DNA from: Shewanella zhangzhouensis
GTDB taxonomy: Bacteria > Pseudomonadota > Gammaproteobacteria > Enterobacterales > Shewanellaceae
NCBI RefSeq assembly: GCF_019457615.1
Contig: NZ_CP080414.1
Location: forward strand, 2,912,501-2,976,500
Direction of reading: 5' to 3'
DNA: 64,000 bases
Made by a program: the position numbers and the translations under genes. Below the pieces are notes generated by a model. The model saw nothing but the letters and a program-made list of their open reading frames with translations. It was not told where the DNA came from and made no database searches. Below are positions 44,534-51,942 of this stretch, in pieces (position 1 is the stretch's first letter; every line of letters begins with the position of its first letter).

Positions 44534-45151
44534 CTAGCGCTTCTCCAACAGAAACCAGGTCATGTCGTCCTGACGGAAGTTGTTATCCCTGTGATACATG
44601 AAACCATAATCCACCAGTTGCAGATCCGGGTATTTGTCCAGCATTTCGCCGGCGAAATCTCTCTTGAACAATTTGCCGCTGTGCCCCCGGTATGGAACTT
44701 CGACCGGCGTGGGGTTATAATATTCGGCAATGCAAATATAACGGCCGCTGCTGTTATACAGTTTGTCATATACCCCTTGCAATTCGTCCGGGTTGATGTG
44801 GATAAGTACGCCCTTTATCAACACAAAGTCATAATGAGTTTCAGGTAAGAAGTTCAGTATCGACGAATGATACACCGTTAGATCCTGAAATTGCTTGAGG
44901 TGCGCTACTGCCTTATCATTAATCTCAATTGCTGACATCTTTACTTCCGGCATAATTGCCCTGAAAGCAGCAATATTTAAACCAATATTGGCGCCAAACT
45001 CAATTAGGGTTCCTATGTTTTGAGTTTGTTGCAACACTTTGGCAAAGAAAGCGATATTGGCGGCAATGGCTCTTTCTCCCTGATTGCGATTCAGGTATTC
45101 ATCACCAAATTCCCCGGCCCAGAATCTTTCTTGTTCAGTCTTGTAAGTCAC
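44534..45151 (-). CDS. Pseudaminic acid biosynthesis-associated methylase
   Basis: Small SAM-dependent methyltransferase of the kind found inside Pse clusters. The 205 residues show motif I (LIEFGANIGLNIAAFR, about 48-63) and a Rossmann-like layout (YDFVLIKGVLIHIN, about 108-121). It starts with GTG 45151, seven bases after GGGG. As last gene of the pse operon it may modify the sugar or a precursor; the substrate is not known from sequence. Confidence 0.82.
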   Translation of the reverse strand: MTYKTEQERFWAGEFGDEYLNRNQGERAIAANIAFFAKVLQQTQNIGTLIEFGANIGLNIAAFRAIMPEVKMSAIEINDKAVAHLKQFQDLTVYHSSILNFLPETHYDFVLIKGVLIHINPDELQGVYDKLYNSSGRYICIAEYYNPTPVEVPYRGHSGKLFKRDFAGEMLDKYPDLQLVDYGFMYHRDNNFRQDDMTWFLLEKR

Positions 45152-45176
45152 TTTTATGTCCCCGCAATTGATATAC

Positions 45177-46226
45177 TTATTCTATAAACTCAAAGCTTAA
45201 GGCTGAGCCTTTCGGAAGGTCATGCTTAGCTTTTCTTCCGATCACAGTTTCATAATGCTTTGGTGCCAAGCCAAACCCTGGGCGAATACTTCTGATATTG
45301 TCTGCGGTCAAAAACTCACCTTTGGCTATGTCTCTCACCACATACAAAGAACGGCGAAACTTTACATTGCCCAGCTCCGCCGTTGTCTTTTGATAGTTTA
45401 CCTGGCCAAGCGCCGACCACGCGGTTTTTGCGTCTCGACACAGTGCCACCAGCTCTGCAGGTTCCAATGAAAAGCTGTCATCCGGTCCACCACCATTGCG
45501 ATCCAGTGTGACGTGCTTTTCTATCACACAAGCGCCCAGCGCCACAGCAGCTACGGCCGTCGCGTTATCTATTGTGTGATCCGAAAGACCGGTCAAGACA
45601 TCAAATCGTCGTGCCATGTCCGGAATGGTTCGCAGGTTATATTCAGCTGCTGGCGCCGGATAACCGCTGACGCAGTGAAGGAGAATCAGTTCCTTACAAC
45701 CGTTATCCTTAGCTGTCGTAATTGCCTCATGAATTTCAGCTTCATTTGCCATGCCGGTGGACATGATCATGGGTTTGCCGGTCTGCGCGACGCGCTTTAT
45801 CAAAGGGAGATCCACCAGCTCAAACGAAGCAATTTTATAAGCGGGTGCATTGAGTGATTCGAGTAAGTCAACCGCACTGAAGTCGAAGGGGGAACTGAAT
45901 ATGGTGATGCCCAGCTCTTTGGCCTTGTCAAATAACGGCTTGTGCCAATCCCAAGGCATGTAAGCACTTTTATACAATTGATAGAGCGACTGACCATCCC
46001 AGAGCCCACCGTGCACCATGAAGGCATCGTCTTCGGAATCAAGTGTTATGGTGTCGGGCGTATAAGTCTGTAATTTCACGGCGTCTGCACCGGCACGTTT
46101 TGCCTGGATCAGGATCTCAATCGCGTTTTCTATTTTGCCGTTATGATTAGCAGACAATTCGGCAATCACATAGGGCTCATGGGACACACCTATAAGACGG
46201 CCATCGATACAAATTTCGGATTTCAT
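45177..46226 (-). CDS. pseI: Pseudaminic acid synthase PseI
   Basis: Condenses 2,4-diacetamido-2,4,6-trideoxy-L-altrose with phosphoenolpyruvate to give pseudaminic acid. The 349-residue product has the NeuB-type barrel (AELSANHNGKIENAIEILIQ at about 23-42, KLQTYTPDTITL, IMSTGMANEAEI) and a C-terminal SAF/antifreeze-like domain (about 290-349). NeuB and LegI are related, but neighbours pseB, pseC and pseG favour PseI. Confidence 0.93.
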   Translation of the reverse strand: MKSEICIDGRLIGVSHEPYVIAELSANHNGKIENAIEILIQAKRAGADAVKLQTYTPDTITLDSEDDAFMVHGGLWDGQSLYQLYKSAYMPWDWHKPLFDKAKELGITIFSSPFDFSAVDLLESLNAPAYKIASFELVDLPLIKRVAQTGKPMIMSTGMANEAEIHEAITTAKDNGCKELILLHCVSGYPAPAAEYNLRTIPDMARRFDVLTGLSDHTIDNATAVAAVALGACVIEKHVTLDRNGGGPDDSFSLEPAELVALCRDAKTAWSALGQVNYQKTTAELGNVKFRRSLYVVRDIAKGEFLTADNIRSIRPGFGLAPKHYETVIGRKAKHDLPKGSALSFEFIE

Positions 46227-46233
46227 TCCAACC

Positions 46234-47754
46234 TCACTTTAAGGGCACACGAATGAAGGTTTCGTCAGTGACTTGCTTGTAGTTTGCCGAGGAAAACAAT
46301 CTCTGCGAAACCATATTATCTTTCAAAACCTTGGCAATAATTGTTACATCTCCATGTACGGCGTCTACCATGGCTAATGTCTTGCCCGCAATTTTCTTTC
46401 CATATTGAGAGGGATCAATAAAGATCGAAATGACATATTCCGCCTGAGCAACCCTGTCCAATCTCACTACGCCAAGATCACTGTTGCTTTCGCAATCAAC
46501 TATGAAATAAAAAAAATGCTCCGGATTGGCTAATTGTTTTCGCATCCAGGTTTGATGTTCTTCCCAACCGGGACTTTGGGGATTGTTGGCGTATTGGCGG
46601 GTGCTCGGATGATTCTGCCATTCATAAACTTGCTTTATATCGGTCAAAGTCGCCTTGCGCAGAGTCAATGTCGAAGAAGTATCATGAAGCAAATCATTCA
46701 GTTCCAGTATCACTCTTTTGATCCCCAGCCCATCACACAGACCGAAGTTCCTGTTTCTGAATTCACGGTAATCAGTAAGCAAAAGTCCATACTTAACGAT
46801 TAACTCAGCTTCAATCTTGTCAATTTCAAGACTGATGGCCGCGTTTGTCGTAACAAGGTTCTGGCAGATGTCTTTCTGATTATCCGCCATGGGAATAATA
46901 ATACTGGGTAAACCCACACAGGCTCTTTCCAGTGCCGTAGTGCCAGCAGCTCCTATAGCCAAATCATGTTGACACATAAGTTCTGCCATGTTGTCCACAT
47001 GCTCAATATGGTTCACCCAGCCGTAGGTCCGAGCGCATGCCTCATGCACTTGCTGATAATGGCATGCATGTTTCCCCAATAGCACTGTCAACAGCGGACG
47101 CTTGCTTGCGCCAATTTTGGCAAAGGCTTCTATCACCCTTAGCGTGACATTCGGCAAATCCATCGCCCCCATGAACAGCAGTACTCTGGGACGGTTCAGG
47201 GTGGCTGGTTTACTTAACATAGCTTCTCTTGCAGCAGGAAAGTTCTCTGCCAGCAAGGCGTAGTCGCTGCCAACAAGTACCCGTTTGGCAGCGCCAAGCG
47301 ATATATAGGCTTGTTTATCACGCAGCAAGGTTTGGTCTAACAGGAGATCGGCATCATGTGATCGCACCAAGTCATCGATGACGAATAACTTACACCGCAG
47401 TTCACCTTTAACCCATCTCTCCCATTCGATATTGATACCGTAATGGTCGACTATCAGTAGATCTACCTTTCCAGCCTGGGTGACCAGGCTTTCCGCGTCC
47501 TGCTGCCATGGGACACGCAACCAAGACGCATATTCAACGCTTGAACCAAGGGAAGGCGGCTGCGCAGGGGCAACCAAGTTTATGACCCTGAAGCCGCGTT
47601 TTTTAATCAGTTCAACGAGATCACCCGATTGTCGACGACAGGCGAAGCAGACCTCGTGACCTTGCTTCTTTAATGCATGGGCCAACACAAGGCAACGCAT
47701 GATATGACCGCTTCCAATCTGAACAGATGCGTCGGCCCTAATCAGGATATTCAT
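46234..47754 (-). CDS. pseG: PseG hydrolase fused to a PseH-like acetyltransferase
   Basis: N-terminal part (about 1-345) is the UDP-sugar hydrolase PseG, which releases the altrose from UDP; GSGHIMRCL includes His17, matching the catalytic His of Campylobacter PseG. The C-terminal part (about 358-506) is a GNAT-type acetyltransferase (LRKATLTDIKQVYEWQN start; PSQYGKKIAGKTL around the acetyl-CoA loop). PseH, the N4-acetyltransferase that acts one step earlier, is otherwise missing from the cluster, so the fusion probably supplies it. At 506 residues it is far longer than free PseG. Its ATG overlaps the upstream gene by four bases. Confidence 0.9.
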   Translation of the reverse strand: MNILIRADASVQIGSGHIMRCLVLAHALKKQGHEVCFACRRQSGDLVELIKKRGFRVINLVAPAQPPSLGSSVEYASWLRVPWQQDAESLVTQAGKVDLLIVDHYGINIEWERWVKGELRCKLFVIDDLVRSHDADLLLDQTLLRDKQAYISLGAAKRVLVGSDYALLAENFPAAREAMLSKPATLNRPRVLLFMGAMDLPNVTLRVIEAFAKIGASKRPLLTVLLGKHACHYQQVHEACARTYGWVNHIEHVDNMAELMCQHDLAIGAAGTTALERACVGLPSIIIPMADNQKDICQNLVTTNAAISLEIDKIEAELIVKYGLLLTDYREFRNRNFGLCDGLGIKRVILELNDLLHDTSSTLTLRKATLTDIKQVYEWQNHPSTRQYANNPQSPGWEEHQTWMRKQLANPEHFFYFIVDCESNSDLGVVRLDRVAQAEYVISIFIDPSQYGKKIAGKTLAMVDAVHGDVTIIAKVLKDNMVSQRLFSSANYKQVTDETFIRVPLK

Positions 47755-48443
47755 ACCTGTCTCTTCAACACAGCATATAAGGCTTCAGCACATTCCCAGT
47801 CTTCATGGGTGTCTATGTCCTGAACCTGGATTCGCGGCAGCATAACCACCCTGGAATGCGGAGCAAATATGGCGAGTCGCTGCTTGAAGGCGCTGGCCCG
47901 GCCCCAGTAAAACTGTCCGGCATCATGATAGGCTTCCTCCAAATCCTGAGATCGGCTCTGTTCAAATTCGGGAGAAAACATGCTCACCTCACCCGAGTTG
48001 GATAATTTTATCGCTCTTTGGATTGGGAAAGAGAAACTGGTTGCGCTGAAAACGTACTCGACACCGGGTTGTTGTACCCTGGCCAGCCCCATTTGCAGAT
48101 CACTCAGTTGAATAAAAGGAGCCGTTGCATACAGGCAGCAAACGTAGCTCAGGTTCCAACTCTGCTGTTCACACCAGTCAATGGCATGTTGAATGACATC
48201 CAGGGTAGTTGCGTGATCATCGGCGATATGTTGTGGCCTGATAAAAGGCACCTCTGCACCATATTGCCTTGCGATTTCGGCAATGGCCTCATCGTCGGTA
48301 GACACGATAACCTTGTCAAAGCAAGCGGATGCAAGGGCTGCTTCGATAGAATAGGCAATGATGGGCGTACCATGGAACAACCTGATATTTTTTCGGGGAA
48401 TACGTTTGCTGCCCCCCCTTGCGGGAATAATCGCAACTTTCAC
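47751..48443 (-). CDS. pseF: CMP-pseudaminic acid cytidylyltransferase PseF (copy 1)
   Basis: Activates pseudaminic acid with CTP for transfer to flagellin. The 230 residues carry the nucleotide-sugar signature IPARGGSKRIPRKNI (residues 6-20) and the metal-site region QVQDIDTHEDWECAE near the end. The start is a GTG at 48443. A second, related gene lies 165 bases upstream. Confidence 0.9.
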   Translation of the reverse strand: MKVAIIPARGGSKRIPRKNIRLFHGTPIIAYSIEAALASACFDKVIVSTDDEAIAEIARQYGAEVPFIRPQHIADDHATTLDVIQHAIDWCEQQSWNLSYVCCLYATAPFIQLSDLQMGLARVQQPGVEYVFSATSFSFPIQRAIKLSNSGEVSMFSPEFEQSRSQDLEEAYHDAGQFYWGRASAFKQRLAIFAPHSRVVMLPRIQVQDIDTHEDWECAEALYAVLKRQV

Positions 48444-48608
48444 TGTTTATCTCCTGATAGCACTGTATCTGCCTTGTTAAAAACATCCAGAGAGGAAACG
48501 GCAAAACACGCGGGTCTCCTTTAAACACCGGTAATGCGGTCCTTTCGACACTTATATCTCTGTTGCCATGCCAAAAGTGATATTTTCGTTTCTATTAAGT
48601 GCTTATTT

Positions 48609-49307
48609 TCAAATTACCAAGCTATTGATGGCACGATACAAAGCTTCAGCCCTTATCCAATCATCTAGGCTGTCAATATCCTGCACCTTATAGTTTGGTA
48701 AGACGTAGGGGATGGAAGCCTTTGAATACAATGGCACATCATTCAGAAAGGCTTGAGACCTGCCCCAGTAAAACTGGCCTGCACCGAAATAGGCCTTTTC
48801 CAAATCTTGGGAGCGGGTCAAAAAATATTCAGGGTGAAACATCTCGATATTGCCGATCGGCGTGATTTTAAAGGCACGCTGGATAGGCGAAGGATATTCC
48901 GCCACGCCGAAGCAATATTGCTTTGCCACATCTTGTCTTAGTAATAGCAATGCATTGGCTATGGTCTCTGCCTCAAGAAAAGGCGCTGTCGCATAAAGGG
49001 CGCAGATATACTCAGGCATCTCACCACATACATCCAACCAGTTCAATGCATGCTTAATCACATCTATCGTGGTAGCGTAATCGTCCGCAATGTCAGCCGG
49101 TCGGACAAAAGGCACCTCGGCTCCGCAGGAAACGGCCACACGAGCAATGTCACTGTTATCAGTAGAAACGATAATACGCTCGAAACAACCGCTCTCCCTC
49201 GCTGCCTCAATCGAGTAAGCTATGATTGGCTTACCATTAAACAATTTGATGTTTTTATTTGGTATGCGTTTACTTCCGCCACGGGCGGGAATCAAAGCTA
49301 TTGCCAT
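48609..49307 (-). CDS. CMP-pseudaminic acid cytidylyltransferase PseF-like (copy 2)
   Basis: Second cytidylyltransferase in the same operon, 232 residues, with the same signature (IPARGGSKRIPNKNIKLFNG) and C-terminal KVQDIDSLDDWIRAEALYR. By eye it is about half identical to copy 1 over its full length, so it is an old paralogue rather than a recent tandem duplicate. It may be the true PseF, or act on a different nonulosonate; no LegI- or NeuB-like second synthase is present in the window. Confidence 0.85.
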   Translation of the reverse strand: MAIALIPARGGSKRIPNKNIKLFNGKPIIAYSIEAARESGCFERIIVSTDNSDIARVAVSCGAEVPFVRPADIADDYATTIDVIKHALNWLDVCGEMPEYICALYATAPFLEAETIANALLLLRQDVAKQYCFGVAEYPSPIQRAFKITPIGNIEMFHPEYFLTRSQDLEKAYFGAGQFYWGRSQAFLNDVPLYSKASIPYVLPNYKVQDIDSLDDWIRAEALYRAINSLVI

Positions 49308-49412
49308 TTGGGTTTCCTGTTCACCTCGCCCCTGCCCGAGCCCACGCTCGATCGCACCTGCTTGCTTTAGTCACGACTTACAGATGCACACAACCAGCGA
49401 CCAGACTACCTC

Positions 49413-50564
49413 TCAAGCCGACACATGGAGCATCAGACGCTGGACAATAAACTCAACCTGTTCTTGCGAAACGCCGGGATGCAGAGGCAAGGTCATGATT
49501 TCATCGTAAAACTTCTCAGCTATTGGGAAGTCTCCTTTGGCAAATCCCAGCCCGAGATAATAGGGCTGAAGGTGGACTGGGAAATAATGTACATGTACCT
49601 GAATACCATCGGCGTGCATCTTCTCAAAGATGGCACGGCGCTTTGCGGGATCGGGAAGTCGAACTATTTGCAGGTGATAGGCGCTAAGGCTTCCGGCCAA
49701 AGGATCCACCGTCTGTACAACGGATGCAGCGAACGCATTTCGGTAACCATCTGCCAGCCTGTTGCGAATTTCCACAAAGGTCTGCAGACGCCCCAACTGA
49801 CTCAGTCCCAATGCAGCCTGCAATTCCGTCATCCGATAATTGAAACCCAGTTCATGCTGCTCGTAATACCAAGGCCCCTCGTCAGGTCTAAGCATGTCGG
49901 CGGCAGTTTTGGTGATCCCATGGCTTCTATACAAGGCCAACTGCTTTGCCAATACGGCATCGTTCGTTGTGGCCATCCCGCCCTCGGCCGTAGTGATTAT
50001 TTTCACCGGATGAAAACTGAATACCGTGATATCCGAAAAGCGGCAGGCACCTATCTTGTGCTCACCATAGCTTCCCCCAATCCCGTGGGAGGCGTCTTCA
50101 ATCACCCTTACACCATACTCGGTCGCTAGCGCCCATATGGCTTGCATGTCACAACAGTGACCGGCCAGGTGCACCGGAATGATGACCTTGGGCAGTCGGC
50201 CCAGGCACTTGGCTTTTTCAAGTTTGTCCTTGAGCGCCTGCGGGCACATGTTGCCCGTAGCAGGATCGACATCAACAAAATCCACCTCAGCGCCGCAATA
50301 AAGTACACAGTTAGCCGACGCAACAAAGGTAATGGGCGAGGTCCACACCAGATCCCCTGCACCCACCTCCAGCGCCAGACAGGCAATATGCAACGCTGAG
50401 GTGGCGCTGTTAACCGCCACAGCATGAGCTGCATGAGTCAATTCACAAATTGCCTTTTCAAAAGCAGGTACACAGGGCCCCTGAGTCAGATAATCAGAAT
50501 TGAGTACATCAACAACGGCAGCTATATCCTGTGAGGAAATGTCCTGTCTGCCATATAAAATCAT
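49413..50564 (-). CDS. pseC: UDP-4-amino-4,6-dideoxy-altrose transaminase PseC
   Basis: PLP-dependent aminotransferase of the DegT/DnrJ/EryC1 family, second Pse step. In 383 residues, the PLP lysine is Lys188 (SFHPVKIITTAEGG) and the aspartate pocket is in VIEDASHGIGGSYG. It starts MILYGRQDISSQDI and overlaps pseB by four bases (ATGA). Confidence 0.93.
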   Translation of the reverse strand: MILYGRQDISSQDIAAVVDVLNSDYLTQGPCVPAFEKAICELTHAAHAVAVNSATSALHIACLALEVGAGDLVWTSPITFVASANCVLYCGAEVDFVDVDPATGNMCPQALKDKLEKAKCLGRLPKVIIPVHLAGHCCDMQAIWALATEYGVRVIEDASHGIGGSYGEHKIGACRFSDITVFSFHPVKIITTAEGGMATTNDAVLAKQLALYRSHGITKTAADMLRPDEGPWYYEQHELGFNYRMTELQAALGLSQLGRLQTFVEIRNRLADGYRNAFAASVVQTVDPLAGSLSAYHLQIVRLPDPAKRRAIFEKMHADGIQVHVHYFPVHLQPYYLGLGFAKGDFPIAEKFYDEIMTLPLHPGVSQEQVEFIVQRLMLHVSA

Positions 50565-51556
50565 ACATTGGCATCCATGCTGAGAATTTCACTTGGCGTC
50601 AGGAAATGAGTATTGGTACCGGAGTTATATTCAAAGCCGGGTTCAACCAATGTGCCTTTCTCTCCCAACTTGTTTTGGCTGTAGTCATTGTTACCACCGA
50701 AAAACTGTATGCTGGGGGTAATGACGAAATGATCATCAAACTCCAGAGTGTGGTGGGAATCATCACTTGGACACATTATTTCATGCATCTTTTCACCTGG
50801 TCGGATACCCACTATCTCCTGTTGCAAATTCGGGCCATAGGCTTTTGCCAGATCAACGACTCTGATGGAAGGGATCTTGGGAATAAAGATTTCACCGCCC
50901 TGCATTCTGGCGAAATTCTTCAACACAAAATTGACGCCGTCCTGTAAGGTAATCCAGAAGCGGGTCATATTGGGATGGGTAATTGGCAAAGAGGTGGCCC
51001 CTTTGGCAACCAACCCTTTGAAGAAAGGCACCACTGAGCCCCTAGAGCCTACGACATTGCCATAACGCACGGCTGCAAAACGAGTCCTCCCGCCACCCAC
51101 TATATTATTGGCAGCAATAAACAGCTTGTCAGAGGCCAGCTTGGTGGCACCATAAAGGTTGATAGGGTTCGCCGCCTTATCAGTGGACAGGGCTATCACT
51201 CTGTCGACATTATTGGCTATGGCTGCCTTAATCACATTCTCAGCACCATAGATATTGGTTTTGATGCATTCCATGGGATTGTACTCGGCTGCAGGAACCT
51301 GTTTGATGGCGGCTGCATGAATGACGAAGTCGACATCACGAAACGCCTGAGTCAGGCGGTCAACATCGCGTACGTCACCAAGAAAATAACGCATGCAGGG
51401 GGCATTGAAGCGCTGCTGCATTTCGAATTGCTTAAGTTCGTCACGCGAGAATACGATCAGACGCTTGGGACGATAGTGCTCCAGGAGCGTTTTGACATAC
51501 TGGTGGCCGAAAGATCCTGTGCCACCCGTTATCAAAATAGTCTTATCATTAAACAT
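50561..51556 (-). CDS. pseB: UDP-GlcNAc 4,6-dehydratase (inverting) PseB
   Basis: First enzyme of pseudaminic acid synthesis, a short-chain dehydrogenase-type protein that dehydrates and inverts UDP-GlcNAc. From ATG 51556 (MFNDKTILITGGTGSFGHQY, 331 residues) it shows the NAD(P) motif TGGTGSFG (residues 10-17), AAAIKQVPAAEYNPME and YGATK. GGGAG and GAG lie right before the start; an in-frame upstream codon at 51580 is not needed. First gene of the pse operon, behind a sigma-54 promoter. Confidence 0.95.
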   Translation of the reverse strand: MFNDKTILITGGTGSFGHQYVKTLLEHYRPKRLIVFSRDELKQFEMQQRFNAPCMRYFLGDVRDVDRLTQAFRDVDFVIHAAAIKQVPAAEYNPMECIKTNIYGAENVIKAAIANNVDRVIALSTDKAANPINLYGATKLASDKLFIAANNIVGGGRTRFAAVRYGNVVGSRGSVVPFFKGLVAKGATSLPITHPNMTRFWITLQDGVNFVLKNFARMQGGEIFIPKIPSIRVVDLAKAYGPNLQQEIVGIRPGEKMHEIMCPSDDSHHTLEFDDHFVITPSIQFFGGNNDYSQNKLGEKGTLVEPGFEYNSGTNTHFLTPSEILSMDANV

Positions 51557-51942
51557 ACTCACTCCCAAAGCTAGGGTCATTACCGTTGACGGTATAAATT
51601 CCGCATTAATTCATGATATTAGCTAGAGCATAACCTTACAGCGTCAAATGTCTACTTCAGATCACTTTTGTTGACGGTCCATCACGCCCGGCAGATATTT
51701 GCGTTGCTGAATAGAAAGCAAACAGCATGCCAATGCCAGAGTCATCCATTGCAGTTCCAAAGAAAGAACGTGCAGAGTTATCTAAAAACCTTTAATTTGC
51801 TTGATTTTCATGTAATTGCTACAGTAAGTCGAACTTAGCCTTGCTCACCGGCCCGTGCTTCCTGTCCAGAAAACCTCTTGCCAGGAATCGCTGTTTTTTG
51901 ACGGTTTGCTGAGACATCCAATGGACACCAATAGAGGATGCT
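51557..51942. other. Divergent intergenic region of pseB and maf
   Basis: This 386-base gap contains the sigma-54 element at 51,716-51,732 facing pseB and the leader of the Maf gene on the plus strand. I see no convincing sigma-28 or sigma-54 element pointing at the Maf gene, and no small gene. Confidence 0.6.
51716..51732 (-). promoter_or_regulatory. Sigma-54 promoter of the pse operon
   Basis: Minus-strand TGGCATGCTGTTTGCTT matches the RpoN consensus (TGGCA, GG and GC ten bases apart, TTGC). It lies about 160 bases before pseB and differs from the flgF promoter of this window at only two of 17 bases. Confidence 0.85.
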
